Shown here piece by piece: positions 32,736 through 41,543 of a stretch of 64,000 bases of DNA. Numbering within the stretch: the first letter of the stretch is position 1; every line of letters starts with the position of its first letter. The notes under the pieces were generated by a model that ran no database searches, was not told the DNA's origin, and saw nothing but the letters and a program-made list of their open reading frames with translations. The translations under genes were made by a program, and so were the position numbers. Source of the stretch: an uncultured Prevotellaceae bacterium (GTDB taxonomy: Bacteria > Bacteroidota > Bacteroidia > Bacteroidales > Bacteroidaceae); assembly GCA_900315565.1 (NCBI GenBank), contig OMZS01000014.1, positions 62,001 to 126,000 of the forward strand, given 5' to 3'.

Positions 32736-33929
32736 CTAAGCATGTTGCCTCTTTTCGCGCAGCAGACCAACCATGATGGAGGCGGCGTTGTCGGGGGCAC
32801 GCAGGTCGCCCAGGGCGCGGCTCACATCATCGTAGCCGCTGAGCATGGGGGCGCGGCCTGCGCCGCCGGGGAGAATGGCGGCCAAGTGGTCGTGAATGTT
32901 TTTCACGCTGAAGCGGTCGGCCAGCAACTCGGGCACCACCTCACGGTCGGCAATGAGGTTGACTAGTGAGATGTAGCGGCACTTAATGATGTGGTTAAAG
33001 GCGAAACGCGACAAGCGGGGCAGAGGCATCTTGTAGCAAACCACCTGAGGCACGCGGAAAAGGGCCGTTTCGAGTGTGGCGGTGCCGCTGGTGACGAGGG
33101 CTGCCGTGGCTTGGCTGAGCAGCTGGAACGTCTGGTTTTGTACCATGCGCACGTTGTAGCCGCGTAGGAACGGCTCGTAGAACGATGGCTCGATGGAGGG
33201 TGCGCCCGCCACCACCAGCTCGTAATCGTTGAACGCCGAGGCTGCCTGAAGCATGGCGGGCAGGTTGTCTTTGATTTCCTGGCGGCGGCTGCCGGCAAGC
33301 AGGGCGATAGTGTTAGTTCTTTGAACTTTGAACTTTGAACTTTGAACTTGATGGTTCGAATCCTTATCTGCGGAATCTGTGGAATCTACGGAATCTGTGG
33401 TTGAGTTTTGGGCTTTAAACTCGCGCACCTCGTCGGCAGTCGGGTTGCCCACGTAGTGGATGGGGTAGTGGTGTTTTTGCTCGAAGAAAGGCACTTCGAA
33501 GGGCAGAATGGAGAACAACTGGTCCACGTCGCGCCGGATGTTCTTGATGCGGTACTCCTTCCATGCCCAAATCTTTGGCGAGATGTAGTAGTAAACGGGT
33601 ATGCTGGTGTGCGCATGCACATATTTGGCAATGTTGAGGTTGAATCCCGGATAATCTACCAAAATCACCACGTCGGGCTGCCACGCCACTATGTCCTGCT
33701 TGCATTGGCGCATGTTGCGCAGGATGGTGGGCAGGTGGAGCAGCACGGGAATAAAGCCCATGTAGGCCAGGTCGCGGTAGTGGCGCACCAAGGTACCGCC
33801 CTCGGCAGCCATCAGGTCGCCTCCGAAGAAGCGGAACTCGGCACCGGGGTCTTCGTTCTTCAGCGCACGCATCAGATGAGAAGCGTGCAGGTCGCCGCTG
33901 GCTTCGCCGACAATCAGATAGTATCTCAT
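32736..33929 (-). CDS. lpxB: Lipid-A-disaccharide synthase with inserted linker
   Basis: 397 residues. Family GT19; it joins UDP-diacylglucosamine and lipid X to form the lipid A disaccharide at the inner membrane. Family marks: GEASGDLHASHLMRAL at the N terminus, VILVDYPGFN, SPKIWAWKEYR, ALLAGSRRQEI and TSGTATLETAL. Residues 174-208 (TTDSVDSTDSADKDSN, then QVQSSKFKVQR) are not part of the family. They are encoded by AAGTTCAAAG and GGAATCTGTGG tandem repeats. The insertion lies between the N- and C-terminal halves, where a loop can be tolerated. It follows surE across a 94-bp spacer of GACAGAGAGACAAA repeats. Confidence 0.93.
   Translation of the reverse strand: MRYYLIVGEASGDLHASHLMRALKNEDPGAEFRFFGGDLMAAEGGTLVRHYRDLAYMGFIPVLLHLPTILRNMRQCKQDIVAWQPDVVILVDYPGFNLNIAKYVHAHTSIPVYYYISPKIWAWKEYRIKNIRRDVDQLFSILPFEVPFFEQKHHYPIHYVGNPTADEVREFKAQNSTTDSVDSTDSADKDSNHQVQSSKFKVQRTNTIALLAGSRRQEIKDNLPAMLQAASAFNDYELVVAGAPSIEPSFYEPFLRGYNVRMVQNQTFQLLSQATAALVTSGTATLETALFRVPQVVCYKMPLPRLSRFAFNHIIKCRYISLVNLIADREVVPELLADRFSVKNIHDHLAAILPGGAGRAPMLSGYDDVSRALGDLRAPDNAASIMVGLLREKRQHA
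33306..33408. repeat. Microrepeats inside lpxB
   Basis: Tandem TTTGAACTTTGAACTTTGAAC (listed as 9-bp units TTTGAAC + TT), then GCGGAATCTGTGGAATCTAC and CGGAATCTGTGG (12-bp units). AACTTTGA words also fill the susC-susD spacer (27720-27765). Confidence 0.8.
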
Positions 33930-33931
33930 GC

Positions 33932-34020
33932 TTTGACAGTTAGACGGTTTGACAGAGAGAGGTTTTTTGACAGAGAGACAAAGAGATTTTCTTTTATTCG
34001 ACAGAGAGACAAATAGACGT
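33932..34020. repeat. GACAGAGAGACAAA repeats between surE and lpxB
   Basis: Four degenerate units: TTTGACAGTTAGACGG, TTTGACAGAGAGAGG, TTTGACAGAGAGACAAAGAG and TTCGACAGAGAGACAAATAG. No terminator is present, so the genes may be cotranscribed. Confidence 0.75.
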
Positions 34021-34023
34021 ATT

Positions 34024-34791
34024 TTACTCCTCCCAATCCTTCATTTTCTTTATCATTTCATAGTCGGTGACATCCATTTTGGTGGGTATAATGGCCACGT
34101 AATGGTGGTTGAGCGCCCATTGGTCGGTATCCTCGGCATCGGGCTCGTCGTTGTGGTATTCACCTATCATCCAATAGTAGTTGTAGCCCCGGCCGTGGTG
34201 GCGCTTGTCCACCTCGTTAATCCACCGGCCAAAGGTCATGCGGCACAGGCGAACGCCCAGAAAGTCCTTGCCCTTAGGGAAATTCACGTTCAGACACACG
34301 CCCTTGGGCAGACCCTCGGCCAGCACACGGCTCACCATGCGCTGCACGTAGGGCGTCAGCGGCGAGAGGTCGGCCTGCTCGTTGTAGTCGCAGCTCGAGA
34401 AGGCCACCGAGGGAATATATTTCATGCAGCCCTCCATGGCCACGCCCATGGTGCCGCTGTAATGATTGTTTACCGTAGAATTATCGCCGTGGTTAATGCC
34501 TCCGATGACCATGTCGGGCAGCCGTCCGTCGAGAATCTGGTCGATAGCCAGCTTCACACAGTCAACAGGTGTGCCGCTGCAACGCCATACCTCAACGCCG
34601 GGCTCACGGCTCACAGGCTCCAGACGCAGCGGCGAGGCAGCCGAGAAGGCACACGAATAGCCGCTGCGGGGACCGTCGGGGGCGCACACCAGCAAATCTA
34701 CGTCCAGGGGGCGCAGCATGTCAATCAGACAACGCACACCACGGGCCTCGTAGCCGTCGTCGTTAGAAATCAATAACAAGGGTTTGTTCAT
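34024..34791 (-). CDS. surE: 5'/3'-nucleotidase SurE
   Basis: 255 residues, normal length. It dephosphorylates nucleoside monophosphates in the cytoplasm. Metal-site motifs are intact: ISNDDGYEARG (Asp11, Asp12) at the N terminus, APDGPRSGYS, and GGINHGDN, followed by SGTMGVAMEG. Surviving neighbours (lpxB) match the usual Bacteroidales order surE-lpxB. A -7 box lies 20 bp upstream, back to back with parA. Confidence 0.95.
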   Translation of the reverse strand: MNKPLLLISNDDGYEARGVRCLIDMLRPLDVDLLVCAPDGPRSGYSCAFSAASPLRLEPVSREPGVEVWRCSGTPVDCVKLAIDQILDGRLPDMVIGGINHGDNSTVNNHYSGTMGVAMEGCMKYIPSVAFSSCDYNEQADLSPLTPYVQRMVSRVLAEGLPKGVCLNVNFPKGKDFLGVRLCRMTFGRWINEVDKRHHGRGYNYYWMIGEYHNDEPDAEDTDQWALNHHYVAIIPTKMDVTDYEMIKKMKDWEE

Positions 34792-34810
34792 AATCTAAAA
34801 AATCTTGGGC

Positions 34811-34819
34811 GCAAAAATA
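34811..34819 (-). promoter_or_regulatory. -7 box of surE-lpxB
   Basis: Minus strand TATTTTTGC, 19 bases before the ATG. No clear -33 box. Confidence 0.6.
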
Positions 34820-34962
34820 CAAAAAATATTCCACCCGCCCGTCATCCGAAGCACTGTTTTTGAGATGTGAAAGGTAATAATCGCAAAAAAGAGGCTTTCG
34901 AAACGTGAAAAAAGCCGCTGAGGTGTTATTATTTCATCGTTTCTGTTAAAAGTGCGCCCGTA

Positions 34963-34997
34963 TTTGCTGAGAAACGAAAAAAAAGTAGTATCTTTGC
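34963..34997 (+). promoter_or_regulatory. Promoter of the parAB operon
   Basis: -7 TATCTTTGC (34989-34997) with TTTG at 34963-34966; the 22-bp spacing is longer than usual. Confidence 0.6.
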
Positions 34998-35027
34998 ACT
35001 CTAATTTGTATATTAAGGTATTTAGAA

Positions 35028-35792
35028 ATGGCAAAAATCATTGCATTAGCAAACCAAAAAGGCGGCGTGGGCAAGACAACCACAACCATCAACTTGGCCG
35101 CCTCGCTGGCCACACTCGAGAAAAACGTACTGGTGGTAGATGCCGACCCGCAGGCCAATGCCTCGAGCGGACTGGGTGTGGACATCAAGGAGGTGGACTG
35201 TTCGCTCTATGAGTGCATCATCAACCACGCTGACGTGCGCGACGCCATCTACACCACCGACATCGACGGGCTGGACATCATTCCGAGCCACATCGACCTG
35301 GTGGGCGCAGAAATAGAAATGCTCAACTTGGATAACCGCGAAAAAGTAATCAAAAACCTGCTCGAGCCTATCAGCGACGAGTACGACTATATCCTCATCG
35401 ACTGTTCGCCCTCGCTGGGCCTCATTACGGTGAACTCGCTCACAGCGGCCGACTCGGTCATTATTCCTGTGCAATGCGAGTACTTCGCCCTGGAGGGCAT
35501 CAGCAAACTGCTCAACACCATCAAAATCATCAAGAGCAAGCTCAATCCGAGACTCGAGATAGAGGGCTTCCTGCTCACTATGTACGACTCGCGCCTGCGT
35601 CTGGCCAACCAGATTTACGACGAGGTGAAGCGCCACTTCCAGGAGTTGGTGTTCAAGACCGTCATCCAGCGCAACGTGAAACTCTCTGAAAGCCCCAGCC
35701 ACGGCTTGCCCGTGATTCTATACGATGCCGACTCTACCGGCTCGAAAAACCATCTGGCTCTGGCCAAGGAGATTATCAACAAGAACAAGTAG
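35028..35792 (+). CDS. parA: Chromosome partitioning ATPase ParA (Soj)
   Basis: 254 residues. Deviant Walker A KGGVGKTTTT (residues 11-20), then VVDADPQANASSGLG and the switch DYILIDCSPSLG. It is the short, chromosomal type without an N-terminal HTH. It forms ATP-dependent dimers on the nucleoid and moves ParB-parS complexes during segregation. It leads parA-parB-DUF5683-mltD-rsh. A spacer of TTAGGAG microrepeat (35795-35850) separates it from parB. Confidence 0.95.
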   Translation: MAKIIALANQKGGVGKTTTTINLAASLATLEKNVLVVDADPQANASSGLGVDIKEVDCSLYECIINHADVRDAIYTTDIDGLDIIPSHIDLVGAEIEMLNLDNREKVIKNLLEPISDEYDYILIDCSPSLGLITVNSLTAADSVIIPVQCEYFALEGISKLLNTIKIIKSKLNPRLEIEGFLLTMYDSRLRLANQIYDEVKRHFQELVFKTVIQRNVKLSESPSHGLPVILYDADSTGSKNHLALAKEIINKNK

Positions 35793-35794
35793 GG

Positions 35795-35850
35795 GAGAGT
35801 CTTGAGTTAGGAGTTAGGAGTTGAGAGTTAGGAGTTAGGAGTTTTAGAGA
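35795..35850. repeat. TTAGGAG microrepeat between parA and parB
   Basis: Tandem TGAGTTAGGAGTTAGGAGTT and GAGAGTTAGGAGTTAGGAGT. Same unit as inside dnaG, GH92 and the gene at 19612. Confidence 0.85.
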
Positions 35851-35868
35851 AAAGGAGAAAAAGGAATT

Positions 35869-36789
35869 ATGGCTGTTAAAAAGAAATTCAGCAAAACCGC
35901 ACTGGGCCGCGGACTCGACGAAATAGGCGAGGGCCGTGGACTCGACGCACTTATCGACACATCGAACGTTAGGACGCAAGGCAGCTCAACCATCAGCGAG
36001 ATTGCCATCGACCAGATAGAGGCCAACCCTAACCAGCCGCGCCGCGAGTTCGACCCTACGGCCATGCAGGAACTGGCCAACAGCATTGGCCAGCTGGGCA
36101 TTGTGCAGCCCATCACGCTCAGGCAGGTGGCCGACAACCGCTACCAGATAGTTGCCGGAGAGCGCCGTTGGCGGGCCTCGCAAATGGCCGGACTGACCAC
36201 CATACCTGCTTACATCAAGACCATCAACGACGAGAACATCATGGAGATGGCTCTGGTGGAGAACATTCAGCGCGAGGACCTCAACGCCATAGAAATAGCG
36301 CTGGCCTACCAGCAGCTGATGGAGAAAAGCGGCATGACGCAGGAGAAAATGTCGGAGCGGGTGGGAAAAAGCCGATCGGCGGTGACCAACTACCTGCGCC
36401 TGCTCAAACTGCCCGCACAGGTGCAGATGGCCCTGCAGAAGAAAGAGATTGACATGGGCCACGCCCGTGCGCTGCTGGCCATCGACAGCCCCTCGCTGCA
36501 AATCAAACTGTTCAGGGAGATTCAGAAAAACAATTACTCGGTGCGCAAGGTGGAGGAAATGGTGCAGATGCTCAAAAACGGAAGCGACGTGGAGGCTGGC
36601 AAGAAAAAAATAGCCGCCAAGAGTCAGCTGCCCGAGGAGTTTACTGCGCTACGAAACCATCTCTCTGACTTCTTCCAGACCAAAGTGCAGATGAACTGCA
36701 CCGCCAAAGGCAAGGGAAAAATCACCATCCCCTTTGCTAACGAGGAAGAACTGGAGCGAATCATGAACATATTCGACAAACTAAAGTGA
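35869..36789 (+). CDS. parB: Chromosome partitioning protein ParB (Spo0J)
   Basis: 306 residues. The N-terminal Arg-rich start (LGRGLDEIGEGRGLDALI) is followed by the ParB/sulfiredoxin CTPase domain with the motif AGERRWRAS (about 98-106) and ENIQREDLNAIE. A helix-turn-helix binds parS (TQEKMSERVGKSRSAVTNYLRLLKLP in part; about 160-185). It loads on parS near the origin and spreads as a CTP-dependent clamp. No parS-like palindrome was recognised in the window. The stop overlaps the GTG start of the next gene by four bases. Confidence 0.95.
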   Translation: MAVKKKFSKTALGRGLDEIGEGRGLDALIDTSNVRTQGSSTISEIAIDQIEANPNQPRREFDPTAMQELANSIGQLGIVQPITLRQVADNRYQIVAGERRWRASQMAGLTTIPAYIKTINDENIMEMALVENIQREDLNAIEIALAYQQLMEKSGMTQEKMSERVGKSRSAVTNYLRLLKLPAQVQMALQKKEIDMGHARALLAIDSPSLQIKLFREIQKNNYSVRKVEEMVQMLKNGSDVEAGKKKIAAKSQLPEEFTALRNHLSDFFQTKVQMNCTAKGKGKITIPFANEEELERIMNIFDKLK

Positions 36790-37649
36790 AAACCCGTCAA
36801 CCCAACATATTGCGACAAGTGCTCACCCTGTGCATAGGCTTGCTTATAGGTTTCTGCGTGCAGGCCTCGGCTGCTTCGTGGCCCGGAGAGGCTTTTGCGT
36901 GTAGGGAGCTCCAGGCAATGACCGACACGGCCAAGCTGGCACCGCCCTTCGACGAGGTGATGCCGTCGCGCGACAGCCTGTTCATTGCCGACGACATCAT
37001 TGATTTCGAACCCGACGAAGATGCGCCCAAGGCCAAGAAACGCAAAAGGAGCAAAGCCGACAAGATGCTGAAGGCCGGTGCCGACACCACCAAGGTGAAA
37101 AAGCTGAAACGGGGCATGGAAGGCTGGAAACCCGACCCCAAGCGCGCCATGTGGCTGGCCATCGTGATACCCGGCGCAGGGCAGATATACAACGGGAAAT
37201 ACTGGAAACTGCCCATCGTTTATGGCGGATTCCTGGGGTGCGCCTATGCCATGCGATGGAACAACCAGCAGTACCACGACTACTCGCAGGCTTTCAACGA
37301 CCTCATGGACGACGACCCCACCACGCAGAGCTACAATCAGTTTCTGCACCTGAACAACCGCATCAACGACCAGAACAAGAACCAGTGGTCGAAGATTTTC
37401 AAACGCCGTAAAGACTATTACCGCCGTTACCGCGACATGAGTTTCTTCATCATGGTGGGCGTGTATGCCATCTCCGTCATCGACGCCTACGTCGATGCGT
37501 CGCTCGCACAGTTCGACATCTCCGACGACCTCAGCCTCAAGGTAGAGCCGACGGTCATTAGCGGAGGAATGGTGGGCAACTCCAACTCGCTGGCCTTGCA
37601 AAACCTGCGTTCGGCAGGATTGGGAGTGCAATGCTCCATTAATTTCTGA
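36786..37649 (+). CDS. DUF5683 family membrane protein
   Basis: 287 residues, GTG start overlapping the parB stop. Signal peptide or anchor at about 10-28 (LTLCIGLLIGFCVQASA). A basic linker (KAKKRKRSKADKM) precedes the DUF5683 core: AMWLAIVIPGAGQIYNGKYWKLPIVYGGFL (in part), then a hydrophobic helix near the end (FFIMVGVYAISVIDAYVDASL). The family always follows parAB in Bacteroidales. Its role is unknown; the position between segregation and cell-wall genes suggests envelope work tied to division. Confidence 0.85.
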   Translation: MKTRQPNILRQVLTLCIGLLIGFCVQASAASWPGEAFACRELQAMTDTAKLAPPFDEVMPSRDSLFIADDIIDFEPDEDAPKAKKRKRSKADKMLKAGADTTKVKKLKRGMEGWKPDPKRAMWLAIVIPGAGQIYNGKYWKLPIVYGGFLGCAYAMRWNNQQYHDYSQAFNDLMDDDPTTQSYNQFLHLNNRINDQNKNQWSKIFKRRKDYYRRYRDMSFFIMVGVYAISVIDAYVDASLAQFDISDDLSLKVEPTVISGGMVGNSNSLALQNLRSAGLGVQCSINF

Positions 37650-37791
37650 GGTCTCCTGTCTGAGCCTTGCTGTAGTAAATCACCTTTTTATAGATAATAA
37701 CCACTCGGATTTTTAGGTAGCAAACCACTCGAAACCGATGGTAGTTTTTAACCCTCAACACACAAAGAAAATAAAGAACAGACACTTAGAT

Positions 37792-39174
37792 ATGAAGAAA
37801 ATTTATTTTTTGATTGCCTCGATGCTTCTGGGCTGCATCGGCACGGCCAATGCCCAAATTACCAACGAGAACGACATTATTGTGACCGACCAGGAAGGTA
37901 ACCAGGAGGTCATACAGCTGCCCGAAGGAATGACCATGCCCTTCGACAGCCTCATGATACAATACAACAACAAGGTTTATCTCACACCCGACCCCGACTG
38001 CAACTTCAGGGACATCAACCCCAGCTATCCCAAAGAGGTATATATAGAAAGGTTGCAGAGCCTGCCAAACATCATCGAGATGCCCTACAACGACGAGGTG
38101 CAGAAAGTCATCGACCGTTATTCGGGGCGTTTCCGCCAGAGTGTGAGCACTATTCTGGGAGCTGCCAACTTCTATATGCCCATCTTCGAGCAGGCTCTCG
38201 AGGAGTATGGGCTGCCGCTGGAGCTGAAGTATCTGCCCGTCATCGAGTCGGCTCTCAATCCCAAGGCCGTGTCGAGGGCTGGCGCCACGGGACTCTGGCA
38301 GTTTATGCTTTCCACCGGCAAGCAGTACGGGCTGGAGGTGAACTCGCTGGTTGACGAGCGTTGCGACCCCATCAAGGCGTCGTATGCCGCCGCACAGTAT
38401 CTGAAAGACCTCTATCGTATCTACAACGACTGGAACCTGGTGATAGCCGCCTACAACTGCGGCCCCGACAACATCAGCAAGGCCATTCATCGCTCGAACG
38501 GCGAAACCGACTACTGGCGCATCTATCCCTATCTGCCCAAAGAGACGCGTGGCTATGTGCCGGCATTCATCGCTGCCAACTACATCATGAACTACTATTG
38601 CGAGCACAATATTTGTCCTATGCGCACACGCCTGCCCGCCAAAACCGACACCGTGATGGTGAGCAAGAATGTGCATCTGGAGCAGGTGGCAGCCGTCTGC
38701 CACGTTGACCTCGACGTGCTCCGCGCCCTCAATCCGCAGTACCGCCGCAACATTGTGAATGGTGCCACCAAACTCTCGGTGCTCCGTCTGCCCACACAGG
38801 CTGTGAACGTTTTCATCGACAACGAGGACTCCATCTACCAGTATAATGCCGAACGACTGCTCAGAAACCGTGTGGAAGTGCCCATCGAGGCGGTAGAGGT
38901 GGCCTACGTGGCTCCCGAGCGTACAAGCCGCTATTCGTCGCGCTCATCGAAGATTGTGGTGCACGACAAGGGGCGCAAGGGCCGTCATGAGCGTGCCGAG
39001 CGTCACCGTAAGCATCGCCGCGGCGACGGTGGAGGACAGAGCGTTACGGTGAAGTCGGGACAGACGCTCTCTGAGATTGCCCGCCGCAACCATACTACTG
39101 TTGCAAAACTGAAGAAACTGAACAAAATAAAAGGCACCACCATACAGAAAGGCAAAAAACTGAAGGTGAAGTAA
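37792..39174 (+). CDS. mltD: Membrane-bound lytic murein transglycosylase D-like with LysM domain
   Basis: 460 residues from ATG 37792, which starts the signal peptide (about 1-22, ending ANAQ). The frame is open from ATG 37738. The SLT domain (about 120-270) has catalytic Glu152 in VIESALNPKAVS, then AGATGLWQFM and AAYNCGPDNISKAI. A basic, low-complexity segment (KGRKGRHERAERHRKHRR in part) leads to one C-terminal LysM domain (VKSGQTLSEIARRN). It cleaves glycan strands of peptidoglycan in the periplasm and forms anhydro ends. E. coli MltD has two LysM; this one has a single clear copy. Confidence 0.92.
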   Translation: MKKIYFLIASMLLGCIGTANAQITNENDIIVTDQEGNQEVIQLPEGMTMPFDSLMIQYNNKVYLTPDPDCNFRDINPSYPKEVYIERLQSLPNIIEMPYNDEVQKVIDRYSGRFRQSVSTILGAANFYMPIFEQALEEYGLPLELKYLPVIESALNPKAVSRAGATGLWQFMLSTGKQYGLEVNSLVDERCDPIKASYAAAQYLKDLYRIYNDWNLVIAAYNCGPDNISKAIHRSNGETDYWRIYPYLPKETRGYVPAFIAANYIMNYYCEHNICPMRTRLPAKTDTVMVSKNVHLEQVAAVCHVDLDVLRALNPQYRRNIVNGATKLSVLRLPTQAVNVFIDNEDSIYQYNAERLLRNRVEVPIEAVEVAYVAPERTSRYSSRSSKIVVHDKGRKGRHERAERHRKHRRGDGGGQSVTVKSGQTLSEIARRNHTTVAKLKKLNKIKGTTIQKGKKLKVK

Positions 39175-39206
39175 ACTGACGTTCAAAGCTGAAAGGAGAA
39201 ACAGCT

Positions 39207-41501
39207 ATGGAAGACACTAACCAAAACAACAAGGAGAAAGACCGCGAGCTGGCCGAAGACCAGCTCGTGGACGATGCTTTCCAGCACTTACTCGAAACGT
39301 ATATCTCCTCGCGCCACCGAAAGAAAGTTGACATTATCACCAAGGCGTTCAACTTTGCGCGACAGGCTCACAAAGGCGTGAGGCGCCTCTCGGGCGAGCC
39401 CTACATCATGCACCCCATTGCCGTGGCACAGATTGCCAGCGAGGAAATGGGGCTTGGTTCCACCAGCATCTGCTCGGCGCTGCTTCACGATGTGGTGGAG
39501 GACACCGACTACACCGTAGAGGACATCGCCAACATCTTTGGCAACAAGATTGCCCAGATTGTAGATGGGCTCACCAAAATCTCGGGTGGCATCTTCGGCG
39601 ACCAGGCTTCGGCACAGGCAGAAAACTTCAAGAAACTGCTGCTCACCATGAGTGATGACATTCGCGTGATTCTGATTAAAATCTGCGACCGTCTGCACAA
39701 TATGCGCACCCTGGAGAGCCAGCCCGCCAACAAGCAATATAAGATTGCCGGCGAAACACTCTATATCTATGCCCCGTTGGCCAACCGATTGGGACTCAAT
39801 AAGATAAAAACCGAGTTGGAGAATCTCAGCTTCCGTTTCGAGCACCCCGAGGAGTTTGCCAGCATACAAAAGAAACTGGCCTCTACCCAGGCTTCGCGCG
39901 ACGAGCTGTTCGACCAGTTTACCAGCCCCATACGCGAGGCGCTCGACAAGATGGGCGTGAAGTACGAGCTCAAGATGCGCGTGAAGAGTCCCTTCTCCAT
40001 CTGGAACAAGATGCAGAACAAACACGTCACCTTTGAGGAAATCTACGACATCCTGGCCGTGCGCATCATCTTCATTCCTAAGCAGCGCGAAGACGAAATC
40101 AACGAGTGCTTCAATATCTACGTGGCCATCAGCAAAATCTATAAGAGCCACCCCGACCGTCTGCGCGACTGGCTCAACCATCCCAAGGCCAACGGCTACC
40201 AGGCTCTGCATGTCACGCTCATGTCGAAGCAGGGGCGCTGGATCGAGGTGCAGATACGCTCCGACAAGATGGACGAGATAGCTGAGCAGGGTTTTGCCGC
40301 CCACTGGAAATACAAGGAGGGCGACGACGGCGAGAGCGAGATTGCTGAGGACGACCTCGAACTGAATGAGTGGCTCGCCACCATCAAGGAAATCCTCGAC
40401 GATCCGCAGCCCGACGCCATGGACTTTCTCGACGCCATCAAGCTCAATCTCTTTGCCAGCGAAATATTCGTGTTCACGCCCAAGGGCGAAATCAAAACCA
40501 TGCCGGCAGGCTGTACCGCGCTCGACTTTGCCTTCCAGATTCACACCTTCCTGGGCAGCCATTGCATCGGAGCCAAGGTCAACCACAAGCTGGTGCCCCT
40601 GAGCCACCGTCTGGAAAGCGGTGACCAGGTGGAAATTCTCACCTCCAAATCGCAGCATGTGCAGCCCTCGTGGGTGAACTTCGTATCTACGGCCAAGGCA
40701 AAATCCAAGATTCAGTCCATTCTGCGCCGCAACGGGCGCATCGTGCAAAAGCGCGGCGAAGAAATCCTCAACGAGTTTCTGCAGCGAAACAACATGGAGC
40801 TTACCACCTCGGTGCTCGACAAACTGTGCGAATACCACGAGGTGGCCAAGCACGAGAACCTCTTCTTGGCGTTGGGCGAAAAGAAAATCATTCTGGGTGA
40901 CAAAGACCTCGACGAACTTCTCGGCAAGAAGAAAACCGCCAGCAGCAGCGGATGGCGCAGGCTGGTGCCCTTCCTTGGCAAGGACAAGAAAAAAGAGAAA
41001 ACCAGCCAGGGACTCTCTCCCGAAGGCCTCTTCACCGTGGGTGAGGGTTTCAACAAGAAGAAGCCCATCATCATCAACGAACTCAACATCCAACAATACA
41101 TCTTCAAAAACTGCTGCCACCCCATTCCTGGTGATGACGTGCTCGGATTCATCGACGGCAAAAACCACATCGAAGTACACAAGCGCGACTGCACCGTGGC
41201 CTCCAAGCTCAAGTCGAGCTACGGCAACCGCATTCTCGATGCCAAATGGGACATGCACCGCCAGCTGTTCTTCGATGCCACCATCGAGATACGAGGCATC
41301 GACCGCATCGGCATGCTCAGAGATGTGGCCGAGGTGCTCACCGACCAGCTCAACCTCAATATCCACCGCATCACCATCAGCACCGACGAGGGCATTTTCG
41401 ACGGCAACATAGAGCTGCGCGTTCACGACCGCGACAACGTGAAGCTTATTGTTGAAAAGCTGAAGGACATCGACGGAATGAAAGAGGTGAAGGATAGATA
41501 A
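39207..41501 (+). CDS. rsh: RelA/SpoT bifunctional (p)ppGpp synthetase/hydrolase
   Basis: 764 residues. The HD hydrolase domain is complete (His69 in IMHP; His94-Asp95 in LLHDVVEDT), so it can degrade (p)ppGpp. The synthetase domain has RVKSPFSIWNKMQ and NGYQALHVTLMS with EVQIRSDKMDEIAE. TGS (FVFTPKGEIKTMPAGCTALD, about 415-475), a helical region and a C-terminal ACT domain (FFDATIEIRGIDRIGML in part) follow. It controls the stringent response in the cytoplasm. It follows mltD by 32 bp. Confidence 0.95.
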   Translation: MEDTNQNNKEKDRELAEDQLVDDAFQHLLETYISSRHRKKVDIITKAFNFARQAHKGVRRLSGEPYIMHPIAVAQIASEEMGLGSTSICSALLHDVVEDTDYTVEDIANIFGNKIAQIVDGLTKISGGIFGDQASAQAENFKKLLLTMSDDIRVILIKICDRLHNMRTLESQPANKQYKIAGETLYIYAPLANRLGLNKIKTELENLSFRFEHPEEFASIQKKLASTQASRDELFDQFTSPIREALDKMGVKYELKMRVKSPFSIWNKMQNKHVTFEEIYDILAVRIIFIPKQREDEINECFNIYVAISKIYKSHPDRLRDWLNHPKANGYQALHVTLMSKQGRWIEVQIRSDKMDEIAEQGFAAHWKYKEGDDGESEIAEDDLELNEWLATIKEILDDPQPDAMDFLDAIKLNLFASEIFVFTPKGEIKTMPAGCTALDFAFQIHTFLGSHCIGAKVNHKLVPLSHRLESGDQVEILTSKSQHVQPSWVNFVSTAKAKSKIQSILRRNGRIVQKRGEEILNEFLQRNNMELTTSVLDKLCEYHEVAKHENLFLALGEKKIILGDKDLDELLGKKKTASSSGWRRLVPFLGKDKKKEKTSQGLSPEGLFTVGEGFNKKKPIIINELNIQQYIFKNCCHPIPGDDVLGFIDGKNHIEVHKRDCTVASKLKSSYGNRILDAKWDMHRQLFFDATIEIRGIDRIGMLRDVAEVLTDQLNLNIHRITISTDEGIFDGNIELRVHDRDNVKLIVEKLKDIDGMKEVKDR

Positions 41502-41543
41502 CGGTTAACAGTTTACAGTTCAAAGATTAATGTTTAAAGTTTC

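Noticed and set aside
35869-36789. parS site near parB
   Set aside because: I looked for a 16-bp palindrome of the TGTTTCACGTGAAACA type and saw none; parS may lie outside the window.
39288-41426. 712-codon open frame on the minus strand
   Set aside because: It is the antisense of rsh, whose protein is clearly conserved; the antisense product has no family features. Long antisense frames arise from GC-biased codon use.
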